A stretch of DNA of 64,000 nt from Lasioglossum baleicum (GCF_051020765.1 NC_134935.1:4837579-4901578), one strand, 5' to 3'. Positions 45,509 to 58,530 are shown, numbered from the stretch's first letter. Numbers and translations: made by a program. Notes: generated from the sequence alone by a model not told the origin.

Positions 45509-46243
45509 GGTAATTATACAGAAAAGTACTGCCCACTCCGATTTTGATAAAATTTAAATATGTTATAGATATTGACATTTTGAACAACTTTTTTTCCTTT
45601 TCCAATATAGGGGGGTCCCTTTTAGTTTTCGAGATATTTGCAAAAAACTATCGCGAATACTGTATTAAATTTTTCGTATTCCTGCACGTAAACTTGTTTC
45701 GGTGCGGCGTTTGTTTACATTTTGACTCTGTAGAGATCAGGTAGAAAACGGGAGGGTGGAAAGAGCCGGCTTGACACCACACACACCCATCCAGTGCTTA
45801 ACACGCACCCAGTGTTTCTAAAAAGAAGGTTTCCGTTAAGAAATTAACATTTGCGCAAATTTTCAATATCATATTCGTAATCAGCACGTGAAAATACGTA
45901 AGAATCTAGAGTGTATTTTAGAAACAGTGGGTGCGTGTGAAACACTGGGTGGGTGTGTGTGGTGTCAGGCTGGCCCTTTCCGGCCCCCCTGTTTTCTCTC
46001 TTATCTCTACAGCGTGAAAATGTAAACAAACGTCGCACCGAAACAGACTTATGTTGCAGCGCAGCGTGCAGGAATACGAAAAATTCAATACAGTATTCGC
46101 GATAGTCTTTTGCAAATATCTCGAAAACTAAAAGCGACCCCCCTATATTGGACAAGGAAAAAGCTGTTCAGAATGTGTTGCTGCATAACATATTTAAATT
46201 TCATCAAAATCGGAGTGGGCAGTACTTTTCTGTATAAATTACC
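45509..46243. repeat. Large fold-back element (arms over 300 bp)
   Basis: The left arm 45509-45820 (312 bp) is the inverted complement of 45919-46243 (325 bp), with moderate divergence and small indels. Shared strings include CAGAAAAGTACTGCCCACTC at the outer end, AGTTTTCGAGATATTTGCAA in the middle and TAGAAACA-TGGGTGCGTGT at the inner end. The loop is only ~98 bp. CA-rich microsatellite sequence (CACACACCCA) is part of the arms. No transposase is recognisable. Confidence 0.88.
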
Positions 46244-48900
46244 AAAGAAAATTTCTGTGCTTTCTTTTGGTACAGCACAATTATTGAAAATCCTATTAAT
46301 ATAGGCTTCCGGTAGGGGTAAAGTGTTAAGTGAGAGAAAATACTAATGACACCACCGATACGCTTTATAACGAACTCCCAGAAATATCATAAAGCAATTA
46401 CGATTTTCTGAGAAAAGCTCGAGCCATAACGTTCGAGGGCCGTTCCCGGTCTTCCAGTATCATCGATTCTGTCAGATATTCGAACAAAAACTCTATCTCG
46501 TTAACTTCGTAAAAATCGACGTGTACGAGCCGGCTCGCTCGTTAACTTTCAAACATTCGGTTCTCCATGGGGGCTGGAATCGGCCATTATCAATGTTATC
46601 GTTCCCCGTACGCCAGCCAATATGTCAATACGAAATGAATCCAGTGCTCGCCGGGAAAACGGAGAAAGTGTCGACGGGGGGCGTCCAACCAGACGGATTC
46701 GTGTCACCGAGACGAGTGCAGAGTTTCCTGTCGGCGATAAACATTTTACGGGAGCCCACTTGCGGGAAAGCTTGGGGGCGAGCATGATTTCCGCGGGACA
46801 AACGGTAAAAATTTTATTCCATGCGCGTCCTCTCCTGCCGATCGTCGATTCTTTCTAAACAACCGCCGTGATGAATATTTCGCCGTGTTATTCGCGGAAC
46901 AACGTGCAGTCACGTACGGACGGTAAAGGTTTCTTAATAAATTTTCATGCGGCCCGCCACCGCGAGCAACCGACCGTTTCCCCGGTGATATCTGTTAATT
47001 AATATCGTGATGAATATTCAGAATAATTGAGGTCCGTCGTCGCACCCGGATCCATCGTGTTTTCTCTCGCGCGGTTTCTTTTCATCTTCGCGACCCGTTG
47101 GCACGTATCACCCGCGCGCGACAAAGAAGATTCGTCGGTGATTATGCGAGCCCGCCGAGCTTTGTTCCTCGCTACATTTTAATTAAAGGGCGGCGAACAC
47201 GCCTGCCTACGAATCGATGAATACCGAACGCTTCGATAAAACCTGTGGCGTTCGATCGGAATGTTTGTCGCGGACAAAAGTGTCGTTCGCCAGAGCGCAC
47301 AGTGCCACGAATGGCCGTTTTAGCTGGACAAAATACTAAATCGCCTATTTTACTATATTTATCAGTTAATATGTTTGCAGTTGTATAAAATATGAATGAT
47401 TATAAACTTTTTACAACATTTAGTTGGTTTTTGTTAATTAAACAATACATTTTAAGTGATTTATAATTAAATATAAAATACAACAAAGTTAGTAACGGAT
47501 CTATGTAACACAGAATGATTTCACAAGTAGTAGATATTATCAAAAAAGACGTCATTGTTAATTATGGACAAAAAGAATGTAAATATAATTTACTAATTTA
47601 CTTTTTGGAGATTCAAACATATTCTAACGGAAAAGAATTATTCTTTGGTTTAGTATAAGGTTTCAATTTATAAATAACAACTCTGCTGTGTGTGTGTGTG
47701 TGCATATTATTCTTTATTATTTTAATAAAAAGTGTCCTTTCAGTTTTTTCCCTTACGCTGTTTATACCAATTTGTTTAGATTCATCTAAAAATTTGTATT
47801 TCCTATTTAAACTTTTCATAATTTTTGTAAAGAATTGAATGTTTTGATTTAACGTACCTGATTATCTGAAGAAGATTTTGTTATAACGTTTTCACGTATA
47901 AAGCGATAACGTAACAAATAAAACACTAACAACAATCACAGTGATAATAACAATAACAATAAAAAACAACAACAATAATAAAAATAACGATACTGAAAGA
48001 TATAAGAAAAACGCAAGAGAGATGTAGACTGCACGCTGATCGCTCTGAGACTGAAGAATCGAATTTTCGTAGGAAGAAAGTATCATTGTTTATTCCTTAA
48101 ATATATAATGAACGATACCAATCCATAGGTTTCGAATAAACTAAACAAACCGCCAAGTGGCGACGGCATCGGCTGTGTTCGGAACGCGCCCGGCCCGAGC
48201 TGTGATTGTCACGAGCGTGAACGTTAAACGACGTAACTTCATTGTAAAAATTAGTACAGTTTTGCAACGTTTTGCAAGTCTATTTTGGTATTAAAATAAA
48301 CAAGATAGTCTCTACTTTATAATAATGTAAAAATCATCGCGTGGAGCGATGCGGAGCATATACTAATTCATTAACGAAGAGGAGTAACATGGGCGTTTCT
48401 GTGGAAAAGTAAGTACCGTCTTTGACACTTATTTTATAATGTTAATTAATTCTTCGAATGATTAGGTAAATACTGGAATAATAACAGAACTGAGTTTCTC
48501 CTGTAAAAAGAGGTCCTTTTTATTTTATTATTCATGTTCCTATTTACAACTATTTACAAGGCTTACCTGTAAAAAGAGAAACGAACATTAAATGTAAATT
48601 ATTCCCTATGTCCTTTCCCTAATTGCAATCTCTACTCAATTTACAAAAATAGAGGAATGTTATTGATAATTTGGAATTACTAAAGTGTAAATACATGTCT
48701 GGGTTGCTATATCCACATCATATATAGGAAATTTAAATACTCCTTAGTACACTTTAACATATTTCTAGCGCGTATGGAAATGTACCCATTCATTTATAGG
48801 TTAGGCGTCCGTCTTTTAGGTGAAGCTTACACGCACTGTAAACATACAACAAAAGAATTTTAACTTTTAATACATGGTTGTTTTAAATTATATTGGCACA
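46244..48900. other. Unassigned stretch
   Basis: It contains a (TG)n tract (47688-47701) and an AAC/AAT-rich segment (47925-47990). A short reading MGVSVEK followed by a GTAAGTA donor-like site at 48390-48415 is discussed as a weak exon candidate. No gene is called. Confidence 0.45.
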
Positions 48901-51900
48901 GTTAGTTTTTGTTTATTTGAAAGTTAATTTTGTCTAGCTTAAAAGGTCATTCGTCACACTGTGGAGCGCCGCGAACCGTTCACGCGTGGAGCCGCGTTGT
49001 CAGGAAATCATCGCGACGCGATTAGAATAACAAACTCGAATTTAGAATTTTCACTCTGGATGTACACAGGATGGAAAGAAACATCGACGATTATACAGAA
49101 AATTTCGACAATTTTCCAAGAATCTGTAAATGAGAATAATGGACCCTAGAAATATAGAAGAATGGAAGAATATAATCTAGAAATGAACTCTTTGTAGATT
49201 TATTTCTCGAGACCAGTTGTAGGGTGTCGAGCGCGCGGTCGACGATCCCGAAACTGTATGTTGTGCGATACACGAGCGACAACAATCGACAAGATAGTCA
49301 CCAGGCGTCGCAAAAAACGCCCTGCGACGCGTAAATGAGGCGACAGTTCTAAAACCGAGACATCAGATTCTGATAGAGAGTTATTATAGAGTAGACGAGA
49401 GAGCGAGAGAGTACCGAGTTGCGCGAACTGTAAAATCGTCAACGTCCCTTCTGTTAATTGTAGTAAATTGTCCGTTTATTGTTCGTATAGTCGCGCAGTG
49501 TTAATTTGTCTCGTCCGAAGTCAACGAAAATCCATCAATTGATGAAATTCTCGTGCCTCGAACGAGCTGAAAGTTTGACTAAAATTGATCGAAAAACCGC
49601 ATCGTATGTATTCATTCTTCTCGGAGCAGAAGCACCGCAATTCGGGGCCCGGGAAAACTGTCCTTAATTTGCGGACGGCGCGGCGGGATGGCCGGGTGGT
49701 GAAAAAATTTGTTAATTTAAGCCGAGAGACGTGACATTAGCATACATTACAGCAAGCAAAAAGCAGCAGAGGAAGCTCTTGGGAGCGCGGTTGAAATCTC
49801 GGCTGGGGCGAGAACACACTTTTCCGCGGGGAAACTCGGTGTCCAGCGTGTAGAGTGAATCTTGCCGGGTAGCATGCCGCGAAAAGTTGTTGTTGTTGTC
49901 GGCGGGGTGTGGTACGATGCACGGCGGTGGTTCGAAACGAGATGGGGGGTATGGTATTTTGCTTAAGCAATCGGATGGGAGCTCAGTTTACAACTCGAAA
50001 TGAGAACGAGTGGAATCCCGTGACCGGGAACCGGATAGGAACGAGCGTAACAGGATTCCCCGCGTGCGTTTCCGCGGCCTCCGGTGCAGCGATTCCGGGA
50101 GCGTTTAATGAAAATTTACGAGCGCGCAGACATCGGTTGTAATTGTTTTTTAGAAAAATGAATATTCATAAACCGGATCCACTAGTTGCTAGAGAGATGA
50201 ATAAAAAGCACATTTATACGGATCCATTGGAAACTCTTCGCACACACACACACGCGCACACATCTACAGGAGGATCGTAATACCGGTCGGCCGGATATTA
50301 ATTAAAACGGTATTACGCGTCGTTTGCATGCATCCCGTTCGGTTTTCCAATTACACATTTTTTAAATTGCGCCCCGGGAACCAGCGTGGACGCGATCGCG
50401 TTCGCATCGGGTTGCATCGCCGCGACCGGTGACCGTGCCCCGTTTTTGCACTGTCGATGGATCCCCGGATTGTTTGCTATATACTTTGCGCCCGAATTTG
50501 CCGCGTGACTCGGGCATCGAATACGTACCACGCTTTTCGGGTGTATTTGATCAGGCCTGAACCATTCCACGGACGAACCAGACAAAAATTCCGGGGAACA
50601 GAGAGACACTTATTCCGCGAATGGCAACGAGCCGATCGAAGTCGGGAATATTTCGAAATACTGATACGAAAAATGGCCGGCACCCTCCCCCTTGCTTCAA
50701 CTGCCGAACACACGACGCAAGTGCCTCTCGAACAATTACGCGTGGAATTTCAATATTCCGCGCGGTGAAATCATCGGCGGGAAACGACCGCTCTCGAGGA
50801 CTGAATTTGTTTAAACGGGCCGGAGAAATATATGATTTACAAACCGACTCTAGTGTCGATCAATCAGCAAAGCGTACGATGAAAATACTTCGGAGCATAT
50901 TGTTTGTCTCCAATCGTATCGTTATTAGTATTCTCTATATCCGAATAATTGCTGCAAATATTATGATAAAATCGAATGTTCGTCTGAACAACGACGTTGT
51001 AACAAATTTTTCATTGTCCCGCAGTGAAAGCAGAACGGCGTGTAATCGAACGAACGCGTGCAATTAATTTTTAGCGACCCCTCGGCGGCTGTCTCGCACT
51101 GTGTTTCTTACAATTCCACGAAGCCGGAAGTTGCCCGGCATTGTTTCGCGCGGGGACGCGCGAATTAAAGGGAACACGTACGAGCGCGGCTTTCATGCGA
51201 TGAATTATGGGAATACCGGGGACCCGCGTGCTCTAAACACGATTTTCACGGACTTAATTAAACAGAAACTTTGGATATAGAAGTTTTCATCGTAATTCTC
51301 CGGCTGGCTTCTCCACGGTACCATTCGGCTTGGTTCTGCTGCCGTGCTACATTCGCAAACAACTTCGCGCTCGCGTTGTCACTATTTAGTCTTCCGTGTT
51401 CCGGTTCGAGCAAGATTCCCACTTGCAAAAGTGTTCCCCCGCTGAGCTTCTGTAACTAATTGCACTATGGTTTCGAGGACTTTCATATCGAGGTCAGGTT
51501 GTTGCGGCGATTGGCTCGGATCATTTTTCTAGCGGAATCTATTCTTCGCCAGGAATGCTTGCGAATTTCAATTGTTGTTACTTCGACAATACTGTGATTT
51601 ACACTGTGCATTCGATTCTGTTTGGATTGTTCATAATTTCATTAAGTCACGGGCAATATAATCGTATCTTTTTAGCACGTTCTTGTCACCTATTTATCTA
51701 CATATACATACATATAAAATAGAAAAAAGTATGTGTGTATGCGTTAACGCGAATGCGTATCGTTATGTAATTTGTATTTCGCGCTATACTTGTTTTGTTT
51801 TCTCGTCACCTGTGCTCGCTCTAATTTAAATGTATATGTCGATCTATATTTTGTACATTCTCGTTCTGTCTGTATTGTCCTTACTCGGGCAGTATAGTTC

Positions 51901-54616
51901 GCACCGTCAAAATAAACGGATCAGTCCTCAAGTAACCAGTACATTCTCTTTGTCTGTTCACCTCGTAATAATCTCACGTTAATACTTTATATTCTTCTCA
52001 CTATCGGGCTTCAAGATTAATTATTAACGAACCGCTCTCTACAGTATGTATACATGACCCCATCGCTGCCCTCCGCAGCTAGTAAATACATGTAAGAGTC
52101 TTTTACTCAATTAATTCCTCTTTTTGGGAACATTTATAAATAATTAAACTGAATTGTTTCTCTGTAAATCAAGGATAATTTAAAGCTTATAAACTAAGGT
52201 TTACTTTATCACAAATCATACCTGCAAATCAAAGAAACAGCACACATTCAATGTTTATTATTCACTCTGTTGTTCCTTTCTTACAATCACAATTTCTTAT
52301 AATCACAGTTTCTTTTGTTATCATTAGTACACTCCTTTCTCCCACGTGTTTCTCATCATCATCTTCACCTTATTATGTTTGTTGTCCCTATGGATGTCTG
52401 GCTTACCGACCATCGTTATTACGCGGGATGATTCGAATAATATTAGGGAAGTGCCATGTACTTTCATTACATACATAAAATCCGTAGATTATAATGTGTT
52501 TATATTGTGTTTATTTCACGGAAAAACTCAGCTAAAAAATTGCATATATCTCGAATGAACTTGAAAGTGCCATTTCGAAAAATTTCGTACATTTTTATGT
52601 ATTAAACGGTTGCCTGAAGTATTTGTGGGATAAAAGCGACACCGATAACGACGTAAATCACGCGAGCTGTGCCCTCGATGGTGGTTAGGAGCCCTTTTTA
52701 TATATCGCGAACTCGGATACGGTAGAACGAGGTGCTCCAGGTGCTGTTATACAGCCCAATCATACTAAATGTATCGAAACTGCAGCGAACACACTCGGCC
52801 CGGACAGACCCTAAAGACGCAATCCGTTGTTGCCAGTAAATCTGACATCGGGGAAAGTTTTAATTGCTGGCTGCGTTTCCCGCCACAGAAATCATTCCCG
52901 TGTTCTACACTACGATGCTTTCTGGACATGTTACGTCACGGTTCCCTTTGAATTCTACATTTTCGTCCGGACCGCCGAGAATATTATTCTCCTAATTCAT
53001 AGGCGGCCGGCGTGGCCAGTGAAATTAGTTTCCGCGAAACAGAATAATCTTTGTCACGCGCAGAACGTTCTATTTAACTGAAAATGCTCGGATCTCTCGT
53101 AGACCGGTGGAAATCCGACGAAATTGTTAGCATCAACTTCATTCGGGATAATTTCTGCAAAGAACACAGCTTTTTCTACAAAATATAAATCGTCTGTATT
53201 CGTTGCAAGATACAAGAGCTACAGTGGATCCAAAAAGTGTTTGAAAATTGTATTTTCCATTCTAGAAAAAGCGTTGATGTTTAATTCGTAAAAATTGTTC
53301 GTACGACTTTGCATTGGTTCTTGACATTTTAGTTTCGAGTCTGACCTCCTTTCGCGAACTTCTGCGGAGATTCGCGCGACAGTTCTACTTCGGATCGATG
53401 AAAAGTCGATCGGTGTTCTTAATTTTTTCCCGAACAATCGTGCCACTTCAACAAGTGTCTCATTATCGAATGTCCGCGTGACGCATTCGTTACATTTAAT
53501 TTCATTAACCATTCAATTATTCGAGCAATTAGTCGGCGCGCAAATATCAGCCGGTCGCTAGCAGAAGCAATTAATCAGGGCGGAACACCGGAGGCTCGCG
53601 GGTAAAATAGTGCGTTATTAAATCGCCGTTTAGGAACAATGACATGCGTCCTCCTTCCTCCTCTCTCTCTCTCTCTTTCTCTCTCTCTTTTTTCCTCACC
53701 CTCGCACGTGCGGTTGTTTTATAAATTTAATACACGTCGCTCACGGTGATGTAATTAAACTATAAGGGCGAAAGTGGGTCGCTTTGAAAATAACCGCGGC
53801 ACTTGTCGTTTTATTCTATACTTCTCGCGGCTGGGTTGTTTATTTTCTGCGCGGCGATTCTTCAGCCTCGTCCCGGTTTTTCCCGACGCGTCGCGTTCGG
53901 TTTCATGGTTTTCCACGTGGAAATTCCTGCCCGGATTCCCTTGGACCGACCAAATTCGGAAAATTCGCGATTCCTTCAAATATTTCTGCGATCGCTGCGA
54001 GAATACCCGCCGACGATCAACATTAAAAGAGATTAAAGTACATAATTCGATCGTGTGCTCGAAAACAGCTGCATAACAGATCATCCCACGATCACAGCTA
54101 TTTCCGTCCCATCGTTTACCATTTCCAATGGCCAGAGACGGCAGACGAAATTACTTAGCCGGATTTAAAAACAATGTATGTTTCGTATTTTTCCTCTCCG
54201 CGTAATTTTGTTGCCAGTCACAGTGTCAATTCGACGAATTATCCTTCCGATTTTCGAGAAATTATCGATATTCGTACCTGCGATAGTCTCGTAAAAAGGC
54301 AGTAGTACAGAAGATACGTGGAACAAAAAAATTGGAAATTATTTCGTGGCTTTTACCACAGGTTCGTAAGTGACATAATCGAGCTGTAGTTCATAAACGT
54401 CACGGGCTAGGCACCCAGGAGATTCATACAGTTTGAGCACGCGATGCGTCGCTAATAAATTTTTTACGATCCATTCTTTTCCATTTAATCGCCTAGTTAA
54501 AATCACTTTTAGCTGCGCGATCGTTTGTCACGTTTCCGTAACCGGTTTAGAGACTGATATGAAAGTTCCATTGAAACATGAGCGGTTTAATGTCGAGACT
54601 GCTGGTTTCGTTTGAT
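48901..54616. other. Unassigned stretch with microsatellites
   Basis: No gene is recognised. A (CA)n tract lies at about 50241-50253 and a (CT)n tract at 53659-53690. CpG-rich patches near 50300-50800 and 53800-54000 produce overlapping frames on both strands without family resemblance. Confidence 0.5.
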
Positions 54617-54985
54617 AATCTGATATCGGTGCCCGTGAACACTAGGAACGCAATGCTAGGGATTCGTGACACTTGAAATCCGATGTTCGTGGCTCAAGAT
54701 AGAGGCAAGGTGATCCCAATGGCAAAAGTTGACTAATTGTGGAGCTCGGAATCTGATATCGACGGCTCAAGATTGGTGAGAGTCGACGCCTGTCCGGATA
54801 CTGACAGCGTGTAACACCTAAAACGGTTTATACACATAGCTCGAAGTTAGCGGAATGTGATGCTCTCTCTTAATGAAATTTGATGCTCACCTCTCATAAC
54901 GAACGAAACCTGACACTGACCTTTGAAAACATCCGCGAGTTAACACTGGTGACTCGAGGCGCGTGAAACTTGACAGCGGGGGCTC
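54617..54985 (+). repeat. Degenerate irregular repeat array
   Basis: A motif close to AATCTGATATCGGTGGCTC recurs with drift: TAATCTGATATCGGTGCCCG (54617), AAATCCGATGTTCGTGGCTC, AATCTGATATCGACGGCTCA, AATGTGATGCTC, AAATTTGATGCTC, AAACCTGACACTG and AAACTTGACAGCGGGGGCTC. Spacing varies from about 20 to 110 bp. It is an old, decayed tandem array. Confidence 0.55.
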
Positions 54986-55214
54986 GAATCACGTGCACGA
55001 TTCGTATCAGCAGTTTTCAATCAGCGAAGCTTCGTACCAACTTTTTATAATGCGTGAAAATTTATGTCGAAGACTTAAATCTGGTGAGAATCATTGTGCT
55101 ACGAACTCGAATCCAGTGAAAATTGATAATCAGAACTCGAATTTTGATTCGAAATTAAAACAATTTCAAACAATTTCAAACAATTCAAAATTCAACAAGT
55201 ATTTCAATAACGAA

Positions 55215-55436
55215 GAATGGTATGGAACTCAATTATTAAAAAATGCCATGTCATGCGGTCTTCCCGTCGCTTTGTACCATTCATATATCCTTACCATCTC
55301 AATGACTGTATTCTCTCCTCAATAAGCGAGGTAAAGGACTTAGGAATTCATTTCTCCTCAATCTTGAACTTTTCCAACCATATTCATAATATTGTTAACT
55401 CCACCTCGAGAACACTCGGTTTTATATTAGGTCAAT
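55215..55436 (+). pseudogene. Non-LTR reverse transcriptase, C-terminal part of RT domain
   Basis: Read in one frame from about 55217: NSIIKKCHVMRSSRRFVPFI, then YHLNDCILSSISEVKDLGIH and FSSILNFSNHIHNIVNST, ending SRTLGFI at the mariner insertion. EVKDLGI-F-S-L-F--HI--I---RTLGFI is a signature of jockey/CR1-like RTs just after the catalytic palm. The catalytic motifs upstream (FADD-type) are not present because of the 5' truncation. Confidence 0.83.
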
Positions 55437-56185
55437 CGGAAAGTTCCGTCCGTTTTTTGACAAAAAGTAGAGCTTTATTTAAGAAACAAAATGAAAAAGT
55501 ACATTAATCAAAATATTGTCCATCGTTAGCGATGACTATTCCCCATCTTTCGGGCAACAAGCGAATTCCGCGACGAAGGAATGAGTCATCTTTGGAGGTT
55601 ATCCACTCAGAGATCCATTATTCGACATCTTCGTAAGAATTAAATCGTTCCTCGGCAAGTGCGTGTGCCATCGACCGAAACAAGTGATAGTCAGAAGGGG
55701 CACAGTCTGGCGAATAAGCCGCATGGCGTAGCATTTCCCAACGAAGTGCTTCCGACGTTTCTTTGACAACTTTTGTGACGTTTCGTAAGCAGAATTTCGC
55801 TGATGGTTTCTCGCTTTTCAATGTCTCTTGCCTTGAGTTTGTATGGGACCCCGCTTTCCTTCCTTGTAGACTGTCCCCAAGGCTTTTAAACGATCGGAAA
55901 TGACAGATTGAGCACAATTTAACGCTTCTGCATTTTCTTTTTGCGTTTGACATGGATCTTCATCCACCAATACCTGCAATTCTTGGTCTTCGAATACTTG
56001 TGGCCGTCCAGAACGCTCTTTGTCCTCCACAGTAAAGTCATCATTTTTAAAGCGTCGAAACCATTCTCTACATGTTTTGTCGGAAACAGCATTATCGCCA
56101 TAAACGTCCACAATCATTCGATGAGCTTCAGCTGCAGTTTCCAGAAGTACATGTATATAGAGAGAGTGCTTGTTCTTAGAGGTTA
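55437..56185 (-). mobile_element. Mariner remnant inserted in the non-LTR element
   Basis: The 3' terminal repeat starts TTAGGTCAATCGGAAAGTTC at 55437 after a TA (55435-55436). The transposase lies on the minus strand. The opposite terminal repeat is not found near 56160-56190, so the 5' end has been lost, apparently with some host retrotransposon sequence. The right boundary is approximate. Confidence 0.83.
55504..56156 (-). pseudogene. Mariner transposase, internally deleted
   Basis: The N-terminal part reads ETAAEAHRMIVDVYGDNAVS, then TCREWFRRFKNDDFTVEDKE and RSGRPQVFEDQELQVLVDED, and reaches the second helix-turn-helix (ISDRLKALG). It breaks off after VYKEG. The C-terminal part resumes near VTKVVKETSEALRWEM with YSPDCAPSDYHLFRSM, which keeps the third catalytic Asp. 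The first Asp is deleted and the second is not recognisable at the junction. A stop (55618-55620) interrupts EDVE-WISEWITSKDDSF. The frame then runs to PERWGIVIANDGQYFD and the natural stop at 55504-55506. Clearly inactive. Confidence 0.87.
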
Positions 56186-56186
56186 T

Positions 56187-56535
56187 GTTTGAGTCGATCT
56201 ATGGACGCCACGTGTTGAGAGTGTATTCTTTAATTCTTGTATTAGCATATATGTAATCGTTAAGTATATTAAATTACTAGTAAACCAAATATGCATTTCC
56301 ACCCACTCATTTACCACACATTACTCCACAATATTAAACATAGTCAACCTGGAAACATTGTCTGCTCGCAGAAGAGTATCCGACCAGAGCTTTATTTTTC
56401 ATTTAATTAATAACCATATAGAGGGAGATTGTCCCTCTGTCCTTATGCAAATCAATTTTTACGCACCTGAACGTGCTTTGAGATCTCGAGCAGGTTTTCA
56501 AACACTTAAATGCAAATCCACACATATGGATTAAT
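56187..56535 (+). pseudogene. Non-LTR retrotransposon ORF2 C-terminal region
   Basis: The clear reading starts around 56310 with YSTILNIVNLETLSARRRVS, continues DQSFIFHLINNHIEGDCPSV and LMQINFYAPERALRSRAGFQ, and stops at two TAA codons (about 56530-56535). The pattern LxxRRRxSDxxFxxxLxNxxIxCPxLLxxINFxxPxRxLR is typical of the segment after the RT in jockey/CR1-like ORF2. The first ~120 bp is degenerate and only weakly resembles the family. Confidence 0.78.
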
Positions 56536-56778
56536 AAGTCCTATAAATCGAATTATTACGAACTCCAACACTCTATATAATAATATTAATTTTTTTAATG
56601 GGTCGTTACACGCTTTCAAAAAAAAATTACGCAGGATTAACTAATAATATCAGTACCTTTATACCAACAGTTTTTTGTGCATGTCCTTGCTTAGTAATTT
56701 ACGTAAAGTCTTTGTTCTATTGTAAACATTTGTGTAAAAGGACCTCGGCCCGTTTATAATAAATAAATAAATAATAAG

Positions 56779-58528
56779 GTGAACAAAAATAAAATTTCCA
56801 TTCAATCCGAATGTTCGAAAGTTCGTCCCGAAAAATAGAAGATTTGCAGGATCCGCCTAAGTCGAAATATAATGGCTCCTTTGCATAAAAATTGGCCGGG
56901 AACTTCCGGTGCGATTCGATATTCCGCAGCGAGGAGGAAAAATCGAGGTCAATGCAAGATGGCCGACCGGCGCGGAAGCTCCGTGTGCATGCGGGATCAC
57001 CGATCAGCGAAACAGTTGTTAATTAATTACGAAAGTTAACGAAGTGATCGCCTCCGGAATTTCCGTTAATCTGGATTTTCGAAGGGAAAAGAAAGTTTGA
57101 AAGTGTGTCGGCGGTATTAATTAACGAACTTTAATCACGGACTCGTTGCCCGTAGAAGCGAAGATATCCAGCTTCGTTATGTTTCATTTTTGAACAGATT
57201 GCGACGCGGGGTTATTCTGTACGTGCACAGATTTTTCTACCGTTTTCTCTTTTCACGTAGTTTATTGTGCGACTCGACCGACTGCAATCTGAACATTGCA
57301 GGCCGTAGCGACGGAACCGGGCGCCTAATCGATTGCATTATGCCGGACATAGCGTGTACGGTGCACGCTAACTTGCACACCACACCGCTTGATTATCACG
57401 GTGACGGTGCATAATACCAGAGCTGAAAAGGTCTGGGTTTAGGCTAGTATCCCGAAAACAACGGTCGAAGATCAGATTCCCCGTGCGACTCGCACTCGAA
57501 ACTGATCGTATCGCTTAATATAATGAAACGCGATTGCGGAACAGTTAATCTTTAATGGGTTAGAATTTCTAATTGGCCGCTATGAATAATTACAACACCC
57601 ATCCGAAAGTTCGAAACGACTCGAACTTTGTAAGCTGATAAAGTGCCGATTATGCTCGTTACGAGAAGCAAATTTAAATAATTCTATATTATTATCGTTA
57701 TATATATATATACGAAAAGCTCGCCCGTTACTTCTCGTGTCGGGAGCGAAATCCCTTTGATTTCACGTAATTAGACTGTACATTTTTCACGATTATACAC
57801 GGCTCGGACGAATAAACGTGTACAGCGAGTGATTAAACTATTACGAACAGATGGAAAAATGACACAGATTACTGTCTTTATGGACGTTATTTTAATGACT
57901 ATACAAAGCAGAAGGGACGACAAGATGGATCGTGCGTGACGGTCTTTAATTCATATAGTCTAATCATCACTGTCCTGAAAAAGTAGACCACGAAAGTTTT
58001 GCGGCCAATTACGGTGATTCGCTGCAGTTCGAAAAAATTCTGCCGGTCATCGAAAATCGAACTTGATCAATTTAAAAGCCGCGAACTTACAGGATGAAAA
58101 TTTTTTTTATTTCGCGCTGTCGGTATAGATTATAGTTGATCGGTGCGGTGAACGGGTCGCTGGTCGCTCTCGGCTGCGTCAGCCGTGTCGAAACGCCGCC
58201 TGCGAGGAATCGGCGTGAATTTTTGGTGGAAAAACCAACAAAAAACACAAGCGCGGCGTGTGGCTGGGGAAAGGGTCACCGATAGTTTCTTGCACGCCCT
58301 GTCCAATTTTTGCATCCCCGTCCGAATGGAAACCGAAAATCCCGCGGCTTTCCGGCTTTTCATTCAATATTCCGTTCCGGTCGCACTCGATCGCTAATCT
58401 ACTTCGGTTACCGGGTCCACAATTTTCGTCACAGTCCGGCCGTTACTCGCGATCTGTGTACACGCTCCATCTACTCCGCTTTATAATGATTCGCCAAATC
58501 ATTTTCTTTCACGTCGGCCCAAAATTCA
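56779..58528. other. Unassigned stretch
   Basis: No gene is recognised. A short (TA)n run lies at about 57700-57712. Small frames on both strands at 58130-58570 have no family resemblance. Confidence 0.5.
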
Positions 58529-58530
58529 TA

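Larger units (their letters stand above)
55215..56778 (+). mobile_element. 5'-truncated non-LTR retrotransposon, split by a mariner
   Basis: The RT thumb region (55215-55436) and the C-terminal domain (about 56187-56535) lie in the same orientation on both sides of the mariner at 55437. A 3' untranslated region follows, with GGACCTCGGCCCGTTTATAA and an (AATA)n tail at about 56756-56777, typical of jockey/CR1-type elements. The 5' part is missing, as usual for target-primed insertions. Confidence 0.8.

Noticed and set aside
49200..49520. Possible solo LTR (TGTTGTGCGATACACGAGCG and a later CGCGCAGTGTTAATTTGTCT)
   Set aside because: No matching second copy, clear TG...CA borders, primer-binding site or target duplication could be identified.
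51780..52060. Possible LTR-like segment with AATAAACGGATCAGTCC
   Set aside because: It has an AATAAA-like signal and T/C-rich sequence but no paired repeat or defined ends.
48480..52360. Similarity between 48490-48620 and 52120-52310 (CCTGTAAAAAGAGAAAC versus CCTGCAAATCAAAGAAAC)
   Set aside because: Only scattered short matches in AT-rich DNA. Too weak to call a shared repeat by eye.
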